DNA of 64,000 bases from Microbacterium hibisci (GCF_015278255.1 NZ_JADIJC010000011.1:1-64000), one strand, 5' to 3'. Shown: positions 7,995-17,787, counted from the first letter of the stretch. A program made the numbers and translations. The notes: a model not told the origin generated them from the letters alone.

Positions 7995-9188
7995 GTGGCT
8001 AAGGCCAAGTTCGAGCGCACCAAGCCGCACGTGAACATCGGAACGATCGGTCACGTCGACCACGGCAAGACCACGCTCACCGCAGCGATCTCGAAGGTGC
8101 TCGCCGACAAGTACCCGTCGGCCACCAACGTGCAGCGCGACTTCGCGTCGATCGACTCCGCTCCCGAGGAGCGCCAGCGCGGCATCACGATCAACATCTC
8201 GCACGTCGAGTACGAGACCCCGAAGCGTCACTACGCTCACGTCGACGCCCCGGGTCACGCCGACTACATCAAGAACATGATCACCGGTGCTGCCCAGATG
8301 GACGGCGCGATCCTCGTTGTCGCGGCCACCGACGGCCCGATGGCGCAGACGCGCGAGCACGTGCTGCTCGCCAAGCAGGTCGGCGTTCCCTACCTGCTCG
8401 TCGCGCTGAACAAGTCCGACATGGTCGACGACGAGGAGATCCTGGAGCTCGTCGAGCTCGAGGTTCGCGAGCTGCTGTCGTCGCAGGACTTCGACGGTGA
8501 CAACGCTCCGGTCGTCCGCGTCTCGGGCCTCAAGGCTCTCGAGGGCGACGCCGAGTGGACCGCGAAGATCCTCGAGCTCATGGAGGCGGTCGACGAGTCG
8601 ATCCCCGACCCGGTGCGTGACAAGGACAAGCCGTTCCTCATGCCCATCGAGGACGTCTTCACCATCACCGGCCGTGGCACGGTCGTCACGGGCCGCGCCG
8701 AGCGCGGTACCCTCGCGATCAACTCCGAGGTCGAGATCGTGGGTCTGCGCCCGACGCAGAAGACGATCGTCACCGGTATCGAGATGTTCCACAAGCAGCT
8801 CGACGAGGCGTGGGCCGGCGAGAACTGTGGTCTGCTCCTCCGCGGCACCAAGCGTGACGACGTCGAGCGCGGCCAGGTCGTCGTGAAGCCCGGTTCGGTC
8901 ACCCCGCACACCAACTTCGAGGGCACGGCGTACATCCTGTCCAAGGAGGAGGGCGGCCGTCACAACCCGTTCTTCACGAACTACCGCCCGCAGTTCTACT
9001 TCCGCACCACCGACGTCACCGGCGTCATCACGCTGCCCGAGGGCACCGAGATGGTCATGCCCGGCGACACCACCGACATGACGGTCGAGCTGATCCAGCC
9101 GATCGCCATGGAGGAGGGCCTCGGCTACGCCATCCGCGAGGGTGGCCGCACCGTCGGCGCCGGCACGGTCACGAAGATCCTGAAGTAA
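7995..9188 (+). CDS. tuf: translation elongation factor Tu
   Basis: The protein has 397 residues, full length. EF-Tu is the GTPase that delivers aminoacyl-tRNA to the ribosomal A site. GHVDHGKT (residues 19-26), DAPGHADY and NKSD form the nucleotide site, and the two beta-barrel domains are complete through the C-terminal [17 protein letters not shown] 7995 was chosen because GAGGA precedes it and the protein starts [13 protein letters not shown]. This is the last gene of the str block; a clear terminator follows. In many actinobacteria the S10 operon lies near; here 34 kb intervene. Confidence 0.97.
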   Translation: MAKAKFERTKPHVNIGTIGHVDHGKTTLTAAISKVLADKYPSATNVQRDFASIDSAPEERQRGITINISHVEYETPKRHYAHVDAPGHADYIKNMITGAAQMDGAILVVAATDGPMAQTREHVLLAKQVGVPYLLVALNKSDMVDDEEILELVELEVRELLSSQDFDGDNAPVVRVSGLKALEGDAEWTAKILELMEAVDESIPDPVRDKDKPFLMPIEDVFTITGRGTVVTGRAERGTLAINSEVEIVGLRPTQKTIVTGIEMFHKQLDEAWAGENCGLLLRGTKRDDVERGQVVVKPGSVTPHTNFEGTAYILSKEEGGRHNPFFTNYRPQFYFRTTDVTGVITLPEGTEMVMPGDTTDMTVELIQPIAMEEGLGYAIREGGRTVGAGTVTKILK

Positions 9189-9205
9189 TCTTCGCGAACT
9201 ACGAC

Positions 9206-9240
9206 GAGGGGGTCGGGCATCCGCCCGGCCCCCTCTTCTG
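9206..9240 (+). terminator. terminator of the str block
   Basis: The 13-bp arm GAGGGGGTCGGGC (9206-9218), with one G-U pair, pairs with 9223-9235 around ATCC, followed by TTCTGTTT. It is the best intrinsic terminator in the left half and marks the border between core genes and the polysaccharide block. Confidence 0.8.
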
Positions 9241-9273
9241 TTTAGCGGTGTCGATCATGACTTTGGGGGTTCT

Positions 9274-10380
9274 GTGAGCGGCGTACTGGTGCACGAGTGG
9301 TTAGCGCCTACGGGCGGTTCCGAGAATGTCTTCGAAGTGTTATCGGAGGCGTTCCCCGGCGCTGAGCGCTTTTGTCTCTGGAATGAGAGCGACGGGAGGT
9401 TCGCCGGTGTTGAGGAGACCGTGCTCGCCCACACTCCGTTGCGTGGACGTAAGGCGCTCGCCCTCCCGCTAATGCCTTTCGCGTGGCGGGCGCTCCCGAA
9501 GCGGGACGCCGAGTGGGTATTGTGCAGTAGCCATGCGTTCGCACACCACGCGCGTTTTCGGGGGCCTGCTCGCGATGCGCCCAAGTTGGTGTATGCCCAT
9601 ACTCCGGCGCGCTACGTGTGGACCCCGGAACTTGACGGCCGAGGTGGCGGGATAACAGCACGCGTCGTCTCCAACGCGCTGAAGCCCATCGACCGCAAGC
9701 GGGCCAAGGAGCCCGTGGCGATCGCTGCCAACTCGAAGTTCGTCGCCGATCGTATTGCCCGAACATGGGAACGCGACAGCGCGGTGCTCTATCCCCCCGT
9801 GGACGTCGGGTATTTTGCCACGGCGCAGCGTCGCCTGCCCGCCGACGAGGACGCAATTCTCGACACCCTCCCGCGTCACTTCCTCTTCGGAGTGTCAAGG
9901 CTCGTTCCGTACAAGCGCCTGGATCTCGTCATTGAAGCCGGCTTGGCAGCGGATCTACCGGTTGTGATCGCCGGTGAAGGACCCGATGAGGCTCGCCTAA
10001 AGGCGATGGCCGCCAATCGCAACGCGCATGTGATTTTCGTGGGCAAGACGTCGAAGGCGCTGCTGGCTGAGCTCTACCGTCGTGCACTCGCTGTCGTATT
10101 CGCCCCTATCGAGGATTTCGGAATCATCCCGGTCGAAGCGATGGCCGCAGGAACGCCAGTTATCGCGAACGCCATCGGAGGCGCCTCCGAGTCGGTCCTT
10201 GACGGAACGACGGGCGCCGTTGTCGCTGACTGGTCGCCACAATCCCTTCGCGAGGCTGTGGCTCGCGCGGACGCATCGTCGCCCAAGTCCTGTGTCGCAC
10301 GTGCGGAGGAATTTAGCACCGCACGTTTCGTCGAAAGTGTTCGCGCATGGGCTTACACCAGCCTTGGAGCCACGGCATGA
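9274..10380 (+). CDS. glycosyltransferase family 4 (polysaccharide synthesis)
   Basis: The protein has 368 residues and a GT-B fold of the GT4 type, which moves a sugar from a nucleotide donor to a growing lipid-linked glycan on the cytoplasmic side. The N-terminal half starts HEWLAPTGGSENVF; the C-terminal donor domain has GVSRLVPYKR, VIAGEGPD and the EX7E motif EDFGIIPVE (Glu280, Glu288). It lies 33 bases after the tuf terminator and overlaps the next gene by ATGA. Codon use here is much less GC-rich than in the ribosomal genes. Sugar specificity cannot be read from the sequence. The chosen GTG start is the first in frame after the terminator. Confidence 0.85.
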   Translation: MSGVLVHEWLAPTGGSENVFEVLSEAFPGAERFCLWNESDGRFAGVEETVLAHTPLRGRKALALPLMPFAWRALPKRDAEWVLCSSHAFAHHARFRGPARDAPKLVYAHTPARYVWTPELDGRGGGITARVVSNALKPIDRKRAKEPVAIAANSKFVADRIARTWERDSAVLYPPVDVGYFATAQRRLPADEDAILDTLPRHFLFGVSRLVPYKRLDLVIEAGLAADLPVVIAGEGPDEARLKAMAANRNAHVIFVGKTSKALLAELYRRALAVVFAPIEDFGIIPVEAMAAGTPVIANAIGGASESVLDGTTGAVVADWSPQSLREAVARADASSPKSCVARAEEFSTARFVESVRAWAYTSLGATA

Positions 10381-11378
10381 ACGCGGTTCGTGGCCTCTAC
10401 GTCGATGATCGTTACCGCGGATCGCACGGCATCGGACGGTATGCCCACGAAGTGACCTCTCGATTGCACATGTCATGGAGGCCGCTAGGCCTCCCGGGTG
10501 CGCCCGCTGACCCCGGCGACTTCCTGCGTAGGCTCCCGTCAGGGGCTCGGGAAGGCGTGGTCTACTCACCCGGCTATGGCGCACTTTTGTCCGCGGAGAA
10601 GCAGGTTCTCACCGTTCACGACCTTATACATATGAAGGTGAACTGGCCTCATCGAGTGAAGTACCTCGCGTATTACAACGGCCCGGTGAAGAGCGCAATT
10701 CGGCGAGCCGGAGTGGTCGTGACCGTTTCAGCGACGTCACGCCGGGACATCGTCTCCTGGCTTCGCGACGATAGCGTCAACGTGGTGAATGCCGGAATCG
10801 GGCGCTCTGAGGCGTTCCGTCCGGATGGACCAGTGGCAGCTGCGCGGACGCCCTACCTGATGTATGTGGGAAACATGCGCAAGCACAAGAACTTGGACAC
10901 GATTCTTTCCGCCTTCGCAACTCTCGATGGTATCGAATTGAGAGCGGTCGTGCCTGAGCGCGAGGTCGGGCAGCTACGCGCGCGTTGTCAGCAACTCGGC
11001 ATTTCTCCCCGCGTGAAGGCACTCAGTGGGCTGAGCGATGAAGAAATCGCGGCGCAGTACCGCGGCGCCTTTGCTACAGTGATGCCGTCGACGATCGAGG
11101 GGTTCGGGCTACCCCCGCTGGAAAGCATTTGCTGCGGAACTCCCGTGATTTGGTGGGGCGGCTGCGATGTGATCACCGAAACGGTCGATGGCAGGGGCAT
11201 CGCCGTCAATGGCGCATTCGACGCCGAGGAGTGGGCGAGCGCCATCCAATATTTTGCAGCTTCTGGCGGGAGAGTTTCTCCGCCCCCCGCGGACACTTTC
11301 GACTGGGATCGTGTCGCCGCCGCAGTGTCGGGCACGATAGCCGCCGAGCTCGGTACCGCTGCCAAGAAGAATCGGTAG
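10377..11378 (+). CDS. glycosyltransferase family 4, second copy type
   Basis: The protein has 333 residues from the ATG that overlaps the previous stop. An in-frame ATG ten codons upstream is possible but lies inside the preceding gene. GT4 features are LYVDDRYRGSHGIGRYAHEV at the N-terminus, LTVHDLIH, YVGNMRKHKN and EGFGLPPLE (Glu241 and Glu249 of EX7E). It resembles mannosyl- or rhamnosyl-transferases of exopolysaccharide loci, but the donor is not determined. It is only weakly similar to the preceding enzyme, so the two probably form different linkages. The next gene starts three bases after its stop. Confidence 0.85.
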   Translation: MNAVRGLYVDDRYRGSHGIGRYAHEVTSRLHMSWRPLGLPGAPADPGDFLRRLPSGAREGVVYSPGYGALLSAEKQVLTVHDLIHMKVNWPHRVKYLAYYNGPVKSAIRRAGVVVTVSATSRRDIVSWLRDDSVNVVNAGIGRSEAFRPDGPVAAARTPYLMYVGNMRKHKNLDTILSAFATLDGIELRAVVPEREVGQLRARCQQLGISPRVKALSGLSDEEIAAQYRGAFATVMPSTIEGFGLPPLESICCGTPVIWWGGCDVITETVDGRGIAVNGAFDAEEWASAIQYFAASGGRVSPPPADTFDWDRVAAAVSGTIAAELGTAAKKNR

Positions 11379-11381
11379 ATA

Positions 11382-12650
11382 ATGTCGAATATATTGTCGC
11401 GTGTGCTCCGGCCGGTCCCGGTGATGTTGATCATGGTGGGACTGAGCGCACTTGCGTGGTTGTTTCCCGGCGAGTCAGCCGAACTGCGCGGCTTCGGCAC
11501 CCGCGCGCAATTCACGTGGGTAGGGTTGCTAATTCTGGCGGCCTTCTATGCACTGGCGGCTGGTGCGACGTCGCTGGGCGAACTTGTCGGACGCCGCGTT
11601 CGTCTACCGCGGTGGCTGGACGGATACGTCGAGAGCGTCTCGCGCGAGGACGAGTTCAATACTCGTCTCTATTACCTGCTAACGGCCCTGGCTTTTCTTG
11701 GTGTTGGGTACTTGGTAGTAGCGGCGGGTGGGCCAATTGCCTTTGTGGACGCGATGATCGACACCAATGCGAACGTTCTCAAAGCTGCGACCGGCGGGCA
11801 GCCCGGCCTTTCGACGCTGAGGTACACGGCAGCCATAGCTGCGCCGCTCGGGGTGTACCGGGCACTTTCCCGCCGGACTGGGTACGCGTCGGCGATCTTC
11901 AATGTTGTCTTACTGCTGATCTCTGCCATAGTCGCATCGCGGCTGTCGCTCATGATGGCAACCGTGATATTCCTTTACCTGATTGCCCGCAAGCCAATCA
12001 AGATCCGCGCGCGCGGCGCTGTCGTCGCTGTCGGAGTTCTGTTTGTGGGCACTGCGCTCGTGTTCCTGAACTACATTCGTAATGCAGCTTTTTACGCGAC
12101 GAATGGAGTTCACGATCCGATAAGCGCCGCGTTTTTCCAGGCTCTAACCTATGTTGGTTCGCCATTCCAAGTTTCAGTCGGAGTGGCGAACGCACTTGCG
12201 GCACAACCGGAGTTATTCGCGTCGCCGACCTACCAGCCCTTTGCTGTCCTTCTGCCGTCGTTCTTGACCGATATCCCACCGGGGTTGCCGATAGGTTCGC
12301 AGCGGTACCACGACGTCGTCGACATTCATCTCACGTTGTCAACGAACTCGGCGTTTGCGGACACGCTAGTCGACTACGCCGTACCAGGGTTGCTGCTTAG
12401 CATGGTATGGGTGGCGCTTTTCGGCTTTATCTTCAGCTTCGCTGCGAGGGTCCAGACTTACGCATACCTCACCGCAGGCGCCGCGCTGTACGGCTTCGCA
12501 GAGTTTTGGCGCCTTCTCCTCATGAACCAGGGGGTGGCTATCTTCGCAGTCGCTGTCCCGCTCCTCGCCGCCGGTATCGTCGCACTATCATTTCGGATCG
12601 GTTGGCTTGATCGAGTAGCGGAGCGCCTCTTCCGACAGGGTCGCGCCTGA
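11382..12650 (+). CDS. Wzy-like polysaccharide polymerase (membrane protein)
   Basis: The protein has 422 residues with about ten to eleven hydrophobic spans and one longer extracytoplasmic loop in the second half (about residues 240-320, including the segment PSFLTDIPPGLPIGSQRYHD). This is the usual form of O-antigen/capsule polymerases, which join repeat units outside the membrane. Primary sequence is poorly conserved in that family, so the call rests on topology, length and position after two glycosyltransferases and near a flippase. It is the last plus-strand gene of this block. Confidence 0.7.
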   Translation: MSNILSRVLRPVPVMLIMVGLSALAWLFPGESAELRGFGTRAQFTWVGLLILAAFYALAAGATSLGELVGRRVRLPRWLDGYVESVSREDEFNTRLYYLLTALAFLGVGYLVVAAGGPIAFVDAMIDTNANVLKAATGGQPGLSTLRYTAAIAAPLGVYRALSRRTGYASAIFNVVLLLISAIVASRLSLMMATVIFLYLIARKPIKIRARGAVVAVGVLFVGTALVFLNYIRNAAFYATNGVHDPISAAFFQALTYVGSPFQVSVGVANALAAQPELFASPTYQPFAVLLPSFLTDIPPGLPIGSQRYHDVVDIHLTLSTNSAFADTLVDYAVPGLLLSMVWVALFGFIFSFAARVQTYAYLTAGAALYGFAEFWRLLLMNQGVAIFAVAVPLLAAGIVALSFRIGWLDRVAERLFRQGRA

Positions 12651-13088
12651 GCAGGGTCGGGTATGGGCAACGCCCGCGCACCCACTGCACGTCCTGGCGG
12701 GCCTCGGCGACGGTCGGCGAACCTGCCAAGACGGGGGCGAAAACCCCAGGCACATGGTTGTCGTTTCGTCAGTTGCTCCGGATCGTGCGGCTTGACGATC
12801 AGCGCCGCCGCCGACACCCGGCCGCGGCGCGCTAGATGGCGCCGATGATCGTGAGCACGTCGGCGTGCGGATGATGATCCTGTCGATCGCCGAGGCGGCG
12901 ACGGCGTGGTTGTCCGAGACGCCGCAGCAGTCCGAGCGAGGCAGATCGAGTTTGAGATCACCCAATCTGGTCTGCGTGTTCTAGCTGCCAAGTGTCGTTA
13001 TGCCCGGTTCTCGAGTGGCCGGGACCCCGACAAAGCCCGCGGCGGAATGCCGACGGCGCCCTTCGCGGATGTCCCGGAGGCGAAGTGA
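12651..13088. other. convergent gap between polymerase and flippase genes, no gene seen
   Basis: The 438 bases lie between two converging transcription units. Only short, low-quality reading frames are present on both strands, without ribosome binding sites. No GGATGCC-type hairpin and no T-rich terminator is obvious. Composition is mixed, GC-rich to about 12900 and then poorer. It may be the remnant of a lost gene or an insertion scar; nothing recognisable remains. Confidence 0.5.
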
Positions 13089-14306
13089 TCATGCGAGATC
13101 AGTTCGCTTGCTCCACCGTCGGACCACGAGAAACTGCCAACAAGCGACGCTGACGTCAACGATTGCGAGCGCCATCGCCACGCCGGGTCCGCCGACCACA
13201 AGCGCCGCGGCACCTTGCAAAGCGACTCCCACAAGGGCGCCCACAGAGGTCGTTAGCGCCAGGATTGACGCGGAGCCGATGGCCACAAGGCCCGCTTGCC
13301 CCACGACCTGGTTGACGAGCATCGCACCTATACAGACGCCGAATGGTATCGCCATCGACCAGGGTATAACCACTGCTCCAACCGAGAGGAGTGAACCCAT
13401 CGTCGGGATAAGAAGTGCGGCCACAACGGCAAGAGCAATCGACCAAGTGAGCGCCGCGCGAACTGCGACTCGGACACGCCCCGCGAGATGCTCTGGTCCC
13501 CCGGAAGGTAGCCAGCTCTGTGCGAACTGAAGCACCGGAACCAAGGCGGCGCCGGCGTAATTGTAGAGCTTGAAGGCCAAGGCGAACGGTTCGATGGCTG
13601 ACGGGACGATGACGCTTACTACGATCAACGACGAGTTGTAGTACAACGACGCCATGCTCGTCGTCACGACGCCGTGCCGCTGCCCGGCCAGCTCGGACCA
13701 AATTAGCGAGGGCGTCGGCCTTGGCGCAGGGCCAGCTCCTCTCAGGGCAACCCGATAGCTGAAAGCCAGTGATAGTAGTGCTGCGAGCGTGATCGATGCC
13801 GCAAAAGCGAGCAGAGATTGAGTTACCCAGACCGCGGCCAGACCGACGACAACCCCGACGGCGCGCGGGATTGCGTCCAGAAGAAGTACTCGGATCGGTC
13901 GCGCCTCACCGACAAAGAACCAAACGACGCCCAAGGACTGTAGCGAATATCCGGCGGTTGCGAGTACAGCGACGGACGCTGGCAGGCCAGAGATGGAAAC
14001 TCCGATACCGGCAGCTATCGGAAGCGCGAAGACATAGAGGACGAGTCTCGCGTAGGCGGAACGTATCAACGCTTGCCTTCGCTCTTCCACCCCCAGTCGC
14101 GCAATCAGGTTCGGGCCTGTGGCACCCCAACCAAAACTCACCAGGACAGTAGTCAATGCGGCGATCGACTGAACAACCGCCAGCCCAGCCCAGGCTCCTG
14201 CCCCCACCTGATGGATGAGAGCGGGGACTGAAAGAACGCCGACGGCAAAGGTCAGCATCACGCTAGCCGCGTAAGGGCCGAGACGAACGAAAAAGCGCCT
14301 GAGCAC
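13089..14306 (-). CDS. Wzx-like polysaccharide flippase (MATE/MOP superfamily)
   Basis: The protein has 405 residues with about twelve hydrophobic spans and short loops, starting LGPYAASVMLTFAVGVLSVPALIHQVG, a typical entry of polysaccharide flippases. Wzx proteins move undecaprenyl-linked repeat units across the membrane, where Wzy polymerises them. The start is GTG 14306, eight bases downstream of the acetyltransferase stop, with a weak ribosome binding site, so translation is probably coupled. It is the last gene of a three-gene minus-strand operon. The family assignment is by topology and motif at the N-terminus. Confidence 0.8.
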   Translation of the reverse strand: MLRRFFVRLGPYAASVMLTFAVGVLSVPALIHQVGAGAWAGLAVVQSIAALTTVLVSFGWGATGPNLIARLGVEERRQALIRSAYARLVLYVFALPIAAGIGVSISGLPASVAVLATAGYSLQSLGVVWFFVGEARPIRVLLLDAIPRAVGVVVGLAAVWVTQSLLAFAASITLAALLSLAFSYRVALRGAGPAPRPTPSLIWSELAGQRHGVVTTSMASLYYNSSLIVVSVIVPSAIEPFALAFKLYNYAGAALVPVLQFAQSWLPSGGPEHLAGRVRVAVRAALTWSIALAVVAALLIPTMGSLLSVGAVVIPWSMAIPFGVCIGAMLVNQVVGQAGLVAIGSASILALTTSVGALVGVALQGAAALVVGGPGVAMALAIVDVSVACWQFLVVRRWSKRTDLA

Positions 14307-14314
14307 GTCGATGA

Positions 14315-14899
14315 CTATCTAACGCGCCGCCAGGCTCGCTCTGCTTCGTCCCAAACCTTGACGACTCGAGCGGGGGCACCGACGGCGATCGAGTTGGACG
14401 GAATGTGCCCGGCTACCACGGAGTTCGCGCCGACGATCACGCCCTCGCCGATGCTCGAGCCTGGCAAGACCACGACATTGTTGCCCAGATGGCAACGCGC
14501 GCCCACCTCGACGGGAGCCGCGCCTGCGAGCGCTCGTTTCGCTGGGGGAACGGTGGGTCCCGACTGCTCGTGGCCAGTCGTCGATCCGTGTTGATGGTCT
14601 GTGATGAACACATTCTCGCCGAATAGACACCAGTCGCCGATAGTGATTCTCGAGATCCCGGAGATGTGTAGGCGTGGCGAAGTTCGCACGTTTTCGCCCA
14701 GTCGGATGACGGGCTTGAACCGCTGGCCCTCGTATTCGGTCACAGCCTCGAGCCAGACCGGTCCACTCGCGAAGAAGCCGCGACCGACGACTAGTCCTGA
14801 TCCGCTGACGACGCTTCCTACTGGCACGCTACCTGTGATTCCAAGTCGCTTGGCGTTCAAGCGCGAGAAAGCCGCGTTCAGTTTCTGTTGAATGCCCAC
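14315..14899 (-). CDS. hexapeptide-repeat acetyltransferase (polysaccharide modification)
   Basis: The protein has 194 residues with a left-handed beta-helix pattern in the C-terminal half (repeats such as VEVGARCHLGNNVVVLPGSS and IGEGVIVGANSVVAG) and the ending AVGAPARVVKVW common to maltose/galactoside O-acetyltransferases. FITDHQHG (His102, His104) marks the likely catalytic His. It probably O-acetylates a sugar of the repeat unit using acetyl-CoA. The gene sits 12 bases after the glycosyltransferase at 14912 and eight before the flippase, in one operon. Confidence 0.85.
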   Translation of the reverse strand: MGIQQKLNAAFSRLNAKRLGITGSVPVGSVVSGSGLVVGRGFFASGPVWLEAVTEYEGQRFKPVIRLGENVRTSPRLHISGISRITIGDWCLFGENVFITDHQHGSTTGHEQSGPTVPPAKRALAGAAPVEVGARCHLGNNVVVLPGSSIGEGVIVGANSVVAGHIPSNSIAVGAPARVVKVWDEAERAWRRVR

Positions 14900-14911
14900 A
14901 ATTCCTATCGC

Positions 14912-16123
14912 CTAGCGTCGCACATTGGCCGCTGATAGGAGCCGCTCACGACTACTCTTGAAGCGTTTCGGAAACGTGCGTTTGAACCATCCGAAGGTAT
15001 CAGGCAGTGCATACTTCGCCGCAATCGCCAGATCCCCGGCGGCGAGGCCCAGCTTTCGCACCCGGGCGGACCGCCGCCATGCCGAGAACGGCTCGGCCGC
15101 TTGCGGGGCGAACGCAGATGGAAGAGGAGTCGCACTTGCGGACGACAGGAGGTCCGCGCGATATTGCCGGCGCAAACGCTTCGAGATCGATTTGCCACGG
15201 GAATCCCGATTGAATCCGTAGGGGACCGTCGAGCCGAGTTCACGCTCTATGCGGAGTACCGTTCGCGCGTAGTCGCGGCTGAGGTCTCTGAAGGCCGCGC
15301 TATCGGTCACGTTATGCATATCGGCGTTCAGGCGTTCGCTAATTGCCTCTGGGTCGTTCGCGTTGAAGCCGCTGAAGTGCAGCAGCCTCAGGTGATGACC
15401 GTCCTCACCCACGATGAACTGCGACGTGTCACGGTCGATGTGACGTTCTAGGAGATTCCACGGGCCCACGTTGTAGCCCGCGTGACGCAGGGAATGCGCA
15501 CCGAAGTAATTCGCTCCCACGTCCGTCCACTTCTGATCGACAAACATGCCGAGCAGCGGGTAGATAAGGCACTCCCGCTCCAGGTGCGCCCACCACCAAT
15601 CGAGGAAGTCGCGTCCGCCTCGACCTACCGCGCAGAATCCGAGATTGTGTACTCCCACAGTCAGGCTGTGCACCTCACTGATGTAGCTGGACCCTGGAGG
15701 AATCGGTTTGAGAAAATGTGGAGTTAACACAACGCCATGTTCGCGGACCGCCGGCTCCAACTCCACGAGGGGCGACACGACCTGCATGTCCGGGTCTAGG
15801 TAGATCGCCTGCTCGTAGGTGTTCAGCAGCTGGCGAAGGAGAAGCGGCTTCACCGACGTCGAGAGTTCGACGACGTCGTAGATCATCGCGAGGTAGTCGT
15901 ACTCGATGGCCTCGATGCCAAGATCGTTGCGCCCGAGGACCGTCAGCCGCGGCCGATCGAGCTCGAGCTCCCGGCGGTCACCATCGACAACCAGAAGAAC
16001 GAAGTCACGCTCCGGCTCGTGCTTGCGCACGCTCTCATATAGAGCGAGAGCCTGCGGAAGGTAGTTCTGCGCAACGATGGTGCAGTACACGCCTGCAAGT
16101 CGGATCTCGCTCATCCGCGCCAT
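14912..16123 (-). CDS. DxD-type glycosyltransferase (GT-A fold, GT8-like)
   Basis: The protein has 403 residues. It begins VYCTIVAQNYLPQALALYES, as enzymes that scan retaining GT-A folds do, and has YLDPDMQV (residues 108-115) whose two aspartates fit a metal-binding DxD. LHFSGF near the middle fits the GT8-type metal-ligand histidine. The C-terminal 80 residues are basic and may contact membrane or acceptor. Two starts are possible, ATG 16123 and ATG 16114, three codons apart; neither has a strong ribosome binding site. It is the first gene of the minus-strand operon, divergent from the initiating transferase at 16270. Confidence 0.75.
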   Translation of the reverse strand: MARMSEIRLAGVYCTIVAQNYLPQALALYESVRKHEPERDFVLLVVDGDRRELELDRPRLTVLGRNDLGIEAIEYDYLAMIYDVVELSTSVKPLLLRQLLNTYEQAIYLDPDMQVVSPLVELEPAVREHGVVLTPHFLKPIPPGSSYISEVHSLTVGVHNLGFCAVGRGGRDFLDWWWAHLERECLIYPLLGMFVDQKWTDVGANYFGAHSLRHAGYNVGPWNLLERHIDRDTSQFIVGEDGHHLRLLHFSGFNANDPEAISERLNADMHNVTDSAAFRDLSRDYARTVLRIERELGSTVPYGFNRDSRGKSISKRLRRQYRADLLSSASATPLPSAFAPQAAEPFSAWRRSARVRKLGLAAGDLAIAAKYALPDTFGWFKRTFPKRFKSSRERLLSAANVRR

Positions 16124-16269
16124 CTTACGCGAGCAGCGCGGGGTGCCCGATCAACTGCAGTTTGTCCTCAGCGGGGGCTGTTATCCTTTCAATGGCACCG
16201 ACATCGCCGGGCGAGCGGTGCATTCCTGGGGGGCATGTCGGTGGGGGCTGAACGCTGCGAGGCGGTGTT

Positions 16270-17787
16270 GTGACGGATCAGCGATTTGAGTTCGCGCCTG
16301 CGTCAAATGGTGACTTCGGTTCGCCCCGGTCGGCGTCAGCCAAGCCGACCAAGTCACCTGCTCGGGATACCGGTTGGCCGCGGCGGTATGCGAGCCGGCT
16401 CTTCTACTCGGACGCCGCAGTCATCGCCGTTACGTTCGCCTGCTATACCTTGTTCGCCCTCGACGAGATCTCGCAGCCAGTGTCCTGGCCGGGGCCGGTG
16501 GAGCTGCCCTACTGGGCGTTGCTGATTTTCGTCGCCTTCGTGTGGCTGATCGGCTTGGATGTCATCGACACACGGGATCGGCACATAGTCGGGCACGGCA
16601 TCACTGAGTATCAGCGATTGGTCAATGCCACGCTGGCGGTCTTTGCGTTCCTCATAGCGTTGGCGTTCTTCCTTCAGATGGACGTCGCGCGGTCGCTCTT
16701 CGCCCTCGCGTTGCCGCTCGGCCTCGCGGGTCTGCTCGCATCGCGCTGGATATGGAGGCAGTGGCTCCGGCGTTACCAGCGCAAAGGCAACTACGTCTAC
16801 CGTGCCGTGGTGCTCGGCGAGCCCGCGAAGGTCGCGCACATCATCCGCCAGATCCAGCAGGCGCCCGACTCCGGCTTCCTCATCGTCGGTGCGGTGATCA
16901 CCGAACCACAGAAGACCGGCGAGCTGGCCGGCGTTCGCGTCGTCGGCGACCTGAAATCCGCGACGAGAGCCGTCGAAGCAGTGGGCGCCGACATGATGAT
17001 CGTGTCCTCCGCCGATGCGCTCGACCCGAAGGCCATGCGACGGATCGGCTGGGAGATGGCTGACCGCGACGTGGATTGGGTCGTCGCGCCCGCCCTCACC
17101 GATGTGGCGGGTCCCCGCATCCACGCACGGCCCGTTGCAGGCCTCCCGCTCGTTCACGTCGACTTCCCGAAGCTGGAAGGTTACAAGCGAGTGGCCAAGC
17201 GCGCGTTCGACGTCATCGGATCGTCGCTGCTGATCCTGGTGTTCTCGCCGATCCTCCTCGCAACGGCCATCGCGATCCGCGTGGACGGGCCGGGCCCGAT
17301 CTTTTACCACCAGACCCGCATCGGCCGGCGCGGCCGCGAGTTCGGCATGATCAAGTTCCGGTCGATGGTCGCCAACGCGGACGACCAGCTTGCGAGCCTC
17401 CTCGACGTCCAGGGAACCACCGACCAGCCGCTCTTCAAGGTGACGAACGACCCGCGCATCACGAAGGTCGGTCGCTTCATCCGCAGGCACTCCATCGACG
17501 AGCTGCCCCAGCTCTTCAACGTCTTCCTCGGCGAGATGAGCCTGGTCGGACCCCGCCCGCAGCGGGCGGCTGAGGTGGCGTTGTACGACGACGACGCCCA
17601 CCGGCGGCTCCTCGTCAAGCCGGGCATGAGCGGCCTGTGGCAGGTCAGCGGTCGTTCCAAGCTCTCGTGGGACGACGCCATCCGCCTAGACCTGTACTAC
17701 GTCGAGAACTGGTCGTTCACCCAGGACATTCAGATCCTGTTCCGCACGATCAAGGCCGTCATCGCGCCCGGCGAAACGGCCCACTGA
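16270..17787 (+). CDS. initiating polyprenyl-phosphate sugar-1-phosphate transferase (WbaP/CpsE type)
   Basis: The protein has 505 residues. Four to five N-terminal membrane spans (about 45-160) are followed by a Rossmann-like domain (RAVVLGEPAKVAHII) and, from about residue 308, the bacterial sugar transferase domain: KRAFDVIGSSLLILVFSP, KFRSM, the DE pair Asp410-Glu411 in SIDELPQL, and GEMSLVGPRPQ. Such enzymes place the first sugar phosphate on undecaprenyl phosphate, starting the repeat unit that the nearby glycosyltransferases extend. The start is GTG 16270. The gene reads away from the minus-strand operon, with 146 bases of shared upstream sequence. Codon use is closer to the host norm than in 9274-16123. 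Confidence 0.92.
   Translation: MTDQRFEFAPASNGDFGSPRSASAKPTKSPARDTGWPRRYASRLFYSDAAVIAVTFACYTLFALDEISQPVSWPGPVELPYWALLIFVAFVWLIGLDVIDTRDRHIVGHGITEYQRLVNATLAVFAFLIALAFFLQMDVARSLFALALPLGLAGLLASRWIWRQWLRRYQRKGNYVYRAVVLGEPAKVAHIIRQIQQAPDSGFLIVGAVITEPQKTGELAGVRVVGDLKSATRAVEAVGADMMIVSSADALDPKAMRRIGWEMADRDVDWVVAPALTDVAGPRIHARPVAGLPLVHVDFPKLEGYKRVAKRAFDVIGSSLLILVFSPILLATAIAIRVDGPGPIFYHQTRIGRRGREFGMIKFRSMVANADDQLASLLDVQGTTDQPLFKVTNDPRITKVGRFIRRHSIDELPQLFNVFLGEMSLVGPRPQRAAEVALYDDDAHRRLLVKPGMSGLWQVSGRSKLSWDDAIRLDLYYVENWSFTQDIQILFRTIKAVIAPGETAH

Noticed and set aside
12906..13088. A 60-codon plus-strand frame in the convergent gap
   Set aside because: No ribosome binding site, no similarity, and it ends at the opposing flippase stop.
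16162..16187. TTGTCC and TATCCT as a promoter for the sugar transferase at 16270
   Set aside because: The spacer is only 14 bases, too short for a normal promoter.
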